Of a DNA stretch of 64,000 nt, positions 61,054-64,000 are shown one piece after another. The stretch comes from Chromera velia (taxonomy: Eukaryota; Sar; Chromeraceae). The stretch is taken from NCBI GenBank assembly GCA_018398765.1, contig JAHBMJ010002738.1, positions 51,566 to 115,565 of the forward strand. Direction: 5' to 3'. The stretch's first letter is position 1. Every line of letters starts with the position of its first letter. Both the position numbers and the translations under genes were made by a program. Under the pieces are notes generated by a model. The model saw only the letters and a list, made by a program, of their open reading frames with translations, did not search any database and was not told where the DNA came from.

Positions 61054-61461
61054 TTGATTAATTCTCCCACTGGTGGCAATTACTCCTTAGTAGAATTGCT
61101 TCCAATTAAATGCAATAAGATGGGGCTCTGGTCGGTCAGCAAAAGCCTTATAAAGGTTATTTTAATAAGGGTGGGTATAAAAGTGATTGACGATGCAGTG
61201 TATCGACTGTTTGTGTCCAGGTCTGCGTGCGTGCCAACAGAGCAGCTTCGATCCAAACTTTAGCTACTGACAGAGAGAGTGAAGGAGAGAACAGGAATCG
61301 GTGAAAGGGTCTGTAGAGCACAATGGACTGCTGCAGCTGGAAAAAAAGTTATTCGGGAGGAGAAGACATATGTTAGAGAACTGGTTTCATTTATTTTAGA
61401 CCGGAAGCCAAAAAAAGCAAGTCTAGGCCGTGCAATAGATAATAATAATAAAAAAAACTAA
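61054..61461 (+). pseudogene. Possible degenerate retroelement coding remnant
   Basis: Two short frames separated by stops (to 61263, and 61279-61461) share codon-like composition. The second is Lys/Arg-rich and runs straight into an (AAT)n and A-rich stretch, as LINE 3' ends often do. There is no recognisable domain, so this is weak. Confidence 0.25.
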
Positions 61462-62341
61462 GAAAAAAAACTTTTTAATTTTTTTTTTTCATTTATTTAT
61501 TACACCCTAAACTAGATAAACAACTGTTGTTCAAGTGTTGTATGGGTGTTACAGGGAGTGTTGCATGAAAAATAAGTGTTGTTTAGTGGATAAATAAAGA
61601 AAAAAATAAAAAACTAGCAAAACTTTTTTTTTTTTAAGCTACTAAGTACAGGGCCTAAAGGTAAGTGCATTAATCGAAACTTGTTTAAAATTGAAATGGG
61701 TGTACGCACATCTTGTGTAGTTGTTCAGCCTTTAAATAAGCTTTAGCCTAGGCTTTGGAGGGTCGTGGTCGTTCATGTTCATAAGGAAGCAGGCTAAGCT
61801 ACGGCGGCTTGCTCTTTTTGTTTACAACTGCATGTATGCATGGGTTGTCATTTGTCTCTTGTTTCGGAGACTGTAGGCTAAACCGCAATTAAGTAGGTAA
61901 GTAAAAGGTTAACTTTAATTATATAATCAGTTCAATTCCATTTAGTAATAATATCTCTGAAACAGTTTGTCTACCTCTGAAATCAAAATTCATTTACTTA
62001 TATAAATATATCAACTACTATATCAACTCCAAACTATAACAGTGCTGATATGTCTAAGGTCTATATAAGAGTTATAAGCACCGTTAGTTTGAACGTCTAA
62101 CTCTTTATGTTTCATGAGATATAACAAGAATTAAATTAAATCGACCTCTAAACTTCGATGAAAATTAGTAATTTAGCTTTCTAAATTACTTTAGTTTACT
62201 ATTTTAAATTATTTTAAACTACTTCTGGTAGAACGGCGACAGTGCTCTACCTACTAGTAGTAGGGTACCAATTAAATCACTATCACGTTCGTATTATGAT
62301 ATATAAATAGATCAATGCGCTAGGTTAACAAACCAACATTG

Positions 62342-62424
62342 CATGTCATACCCCGTGGTTGGCCAGAGCCTAAGTGGTGGCTCACCGGCTTTAACCGCCT
62401 TAATTCAATTCATTCATTCATTCA
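62342..62424 (+). mobile_element. LINE 3'-end fragment with ATTC-type tail
   Basis: The sequence TAAGTGGTGGCTCACCGG, then CTTTAACCGCC, then (ATTC)n is the same element end found in reverse orientation inside both duplications around the LINE at 4573-6252. Only the last 80 or so bases are present. Confidence 0.6.
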
Positions 62425-62818
62425 CTATCACTTTAAATTAATTGCTTTATCAATCAAATTACTTTAAATTACTAAGCTAAATTACTTCAAACTACTGAGT
62501 TACTACTCATCTAAATTACTCAAATTTGCGGGGTATAACGTTTTATTATCATACTTTAGCTAGTACGTACTAAAAAAAACATAAACAAACCTATAGGGAT
62601 TCAAACAAAATATAATCTCGCTAGTATAATCTTGGTGGATAGAAAGAGGATTGGCTATCAAATGATCGATCATGCATGATAGACGAACAGTTTAGTACTA
62701 CTTAGAAAAAGAGCTAAAAAAAGAAGGGGATCGAGCCTCTGCTTTGTACAATTACTTGCCAATCATATTTAGGGTCGATTGATGATATTGAGTAGTAATA
62801 GTCAGTGCTTACATGTCG

Positions 62819-63304
62819 TATTATCACAGACAGAGAAGATGAGACAATTCCACGCGCAAAAGCCGCGTGCAAAAGTTTTAGTCCAAAATCCGTCTGCACG
62901 AATGTGAGATTCCGCACACAAATGTTGCGCGATTCCGCGTACAAAAGTCGAGATGCGTGCGGCATTTCCACGTGCAAATGTTGTTGATGCCATGAACAAA
63001 AGTTTGCGGAAAGCGGCCGCTTGCAAATATTTGTTTCAGTCCATCAGCTCCATTCATCCTTTTATGACAGAGTCAACAACTTATGCAGACGGACGGCAAC
63101 TTTTGCATACCGCGCATCAAAAATAAAAATCCGTATACAAATCTTTGCATGCGGACAACTTTTGCACGCGGAAATCCGCTTGCAGGAATTTGCTGTTCCG
63201 CGTGCACGGATTTTGTCGTGGAACAGCAAAAAACTTTTGCACACGGTTTTTGCGTACGGACTTTTGCGCACGGAATTATCTCATCCTCTCTGTCTGTGAT
63301 AATA
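62819..63304. mobile_element. Foldback or MITE-like element of 482 bp with TA target duplication
   Basis: Terminal inverted repeats start TTATCACAGACAGAGA at 62821 and end as its complement at 63302, with a few mismatches over about 44 bases (continuing GATGAGA and AATTCC). TA flanks both sides (62819-62820, 63303-63304). The interior is built of variants of CCGCGTGCAAAAGT in the left half and the inverse ACTTTTGCACGCGG in the right half, so the element is a long imperfect palindrome. No protein frame is credible. TA duplication and ends fit a non-autonomous Tc1/mariner-type or foldback element. Confidence 0.75.
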
Positions 63305-63342
63305 ATGTATATAATACACGTCCTGTTGTAGCTGCTTCTGCA

Positions 63343-63391
63343 TGGAGGGCCTGGCGCGTAGCCTGGCGCATGCTAGGCGCCAGGCCCTCCA
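63343..63391. other. GC-rich perfect inverted repeat (15-bp arms, 19-base loop)
   Basis: TGGAGGGCCTGGCGC at 63343-63357 is mirrored perfectly at 63377-63391. The loop contains another GCCTGGCGC copy. It lies 40 bases beyond the stop of the minus-strand gene ending at 63431, so it would be in that gene's 3' UTR or termination region. Its role is unknown. Confidence 0.7.
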
Positions 63392-63430
63392 CATCAACGG
63401 GCCACCCACTTTGCGGGTCAAGCCTCATTC

Positions 63431-64000
63431 TCAACAATTCACGCGAAAATACTTTCTGACGCGGTCCGCAAAGATGCTGCCGCCCAGTGCCGCTGAGGTG
63501 GGCACGAAGGACGAAAGGTCAAATTCGTGGAGGGACGTGCGATTCCCGGGCTCGAACGCCACCCCTCTTGCGATGCGCACGTACATAGAAAGGAGTTTCC
63601 ACGATAGTCTCATGTCCAGCTCTCCTTCAACCAGAAAGTGAGACTTCCTCAACTCCGCACTCAGCACAGCCCAATCCTCACTCGAGACGTACATCCTGTC
63701 CCCCCCAAATAAATCACGCAGACTTTGCACCCTATTCAAGACCTGCCTTTCCCCCTCAATCCCGAGGTGGTCAGGCACAAACTTTGCATCTTCTTTGTTC
63801 GGCTTTGACGGTCTGGGAACGGATTCAACGTGTCCATGCACTCGTACCGTCACACAAGCGCAAATAAGTTGAGGGGATCTGAAGTTTTCGCTCTTCGAAC
63901 GGATCCAAGGTGTCTGCTGCCCGACTCTGTCGACCATCGTTCCCGTTGCCACCGAAACCAAAGTTCGGAAAAGACGCTTTACCGCATGCTTGAACTTCGT
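63431..64000 (-). CDS. 3' end of a gene of unknown function (partial)
   Basis: An open frame enters from beyond the right edge and runs about 190 codons to a stop at 63431. It is GC-richer than the flanking AT-rich DNA and lacks low complexity, so it is probably a real terminal exon. Visible features are an amphipathic basic start (FKHAVKRLFRTLVSVATG) and segments LRDLFGGDRMYVSSEDWAVL, VEGELDMRLSWKLLSMYVRI and FEPGNRTSLHEFDLSSFVP. I do not recognise the family. A host gene is most likely; a retroelement gene cannot be excluded, given the neighbouring mobile DNA. Confidence 0.5.
   Translation of the reverse strand, partial: TKFKHAVKRLFRTLVSVATGTMVDRVGQQTPWIRSKSENFRSPQLICACVTVRVHGHVESVPRPSKPNKEDAKFVPDHLGIEGERQVLNRVQSLRDLFGGDRMYVSSEDWAVLSAELRKSHFLVEGELDMRLSWKLLSMYVRIARGVAFEPGNRTSLHEFDLSSFVPTSAALGGSIFADRVRKYFRVNC

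Larger units (their letters stand above)
60776..62818. other. AT-rich convergent intergenic region with retroelement debris
   Basis: This is about 2 kb of AT-rich DNA between the PARP frame and the foldback element. It holds the two short remnants described separately and a copy (about 61864-61900) of the short repeat seen near 30675. I see no host gene. Confidence 0.6.

Overview
This window looks like nuclear DNA of a photosynthetic or recently photosynthetic protist. A chromerid or other alveolate alga is my best guess, but no single marker proves it. The genes are split into many exons by GT-AG introns, the exons are GC-rich with long G or C runs, simple-sequence repeats are dense, and intergenic zones are AT-rich and carry LINE and MITE-like debris. 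The protein set is eukaryotic and alga-like: plant-type alpha-amylase, hybrid histidine kinase, plant FQR1/WrbA-type quinone reductase, PLD-type cardiolipin synthase, and a ZNFX1-like helicase next to a PARP. One N at 48141 and indel-like frame breaks next to G runs suggest a draft assembly.

Layout. I rebuilt exon chains by hand, requiring GT-AG borders and matching codon phase. Ten main genes plus one partial gene strictly alternate in direction: (-) partial acidic protein, <1-1653; (+) ZCCHC9-like zinc-knuckle protein, 2441-4191; (-) AKR-CBM25-FN3-amylase fusion, 9325-14613; (+) hybrid histidine kinase, 15297-18448, apparently damaged; (-) WrbA-type quinone reductase, 20991-23396; (+) cardiolipin synthase-like PLD protein, 24069-30250; (-) four-TM protein with an acidic Pro/Ala loop, 31384-33465; (+) coiled-coil protein, 33942-39857; (-) LRR protein, 40711-45918; (+) ZNFX1-like helicase, 46582 to about 59476, followed in the same frame by a PARP catalytic domain, 59816-60583; (-) partial unknown gene, 63431->64000.

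Each head-to-head promoter region holds a short GC-rich island (near 2.15, 15.0, 23.75, 33.65 and 46.15 kb), and four of the five also hold TGCATGCA. Four of the five tail-to-tail junctions are clearly AT-rich with repeats: a LINE with long flanking duplications (4.6-6.25 kb), MITE-like elements (19.2 and 40.3 kb), a foldback element (62.82-63.30 kb) and shared short repeats (30.7 and 61.9 kb).

Functionally the window is a mixture, not a pathway. The most unusual proteins are the amylase fusion, which joins a degenerate aldo/keto reductase-like region to a starch-binding amylase, and the ZNFX1-like RNA helicase, which has an added cold-shock-like domain, six tandem cysteine modules and an adjoining PARP domain with an H-Y-E type catalytic set.
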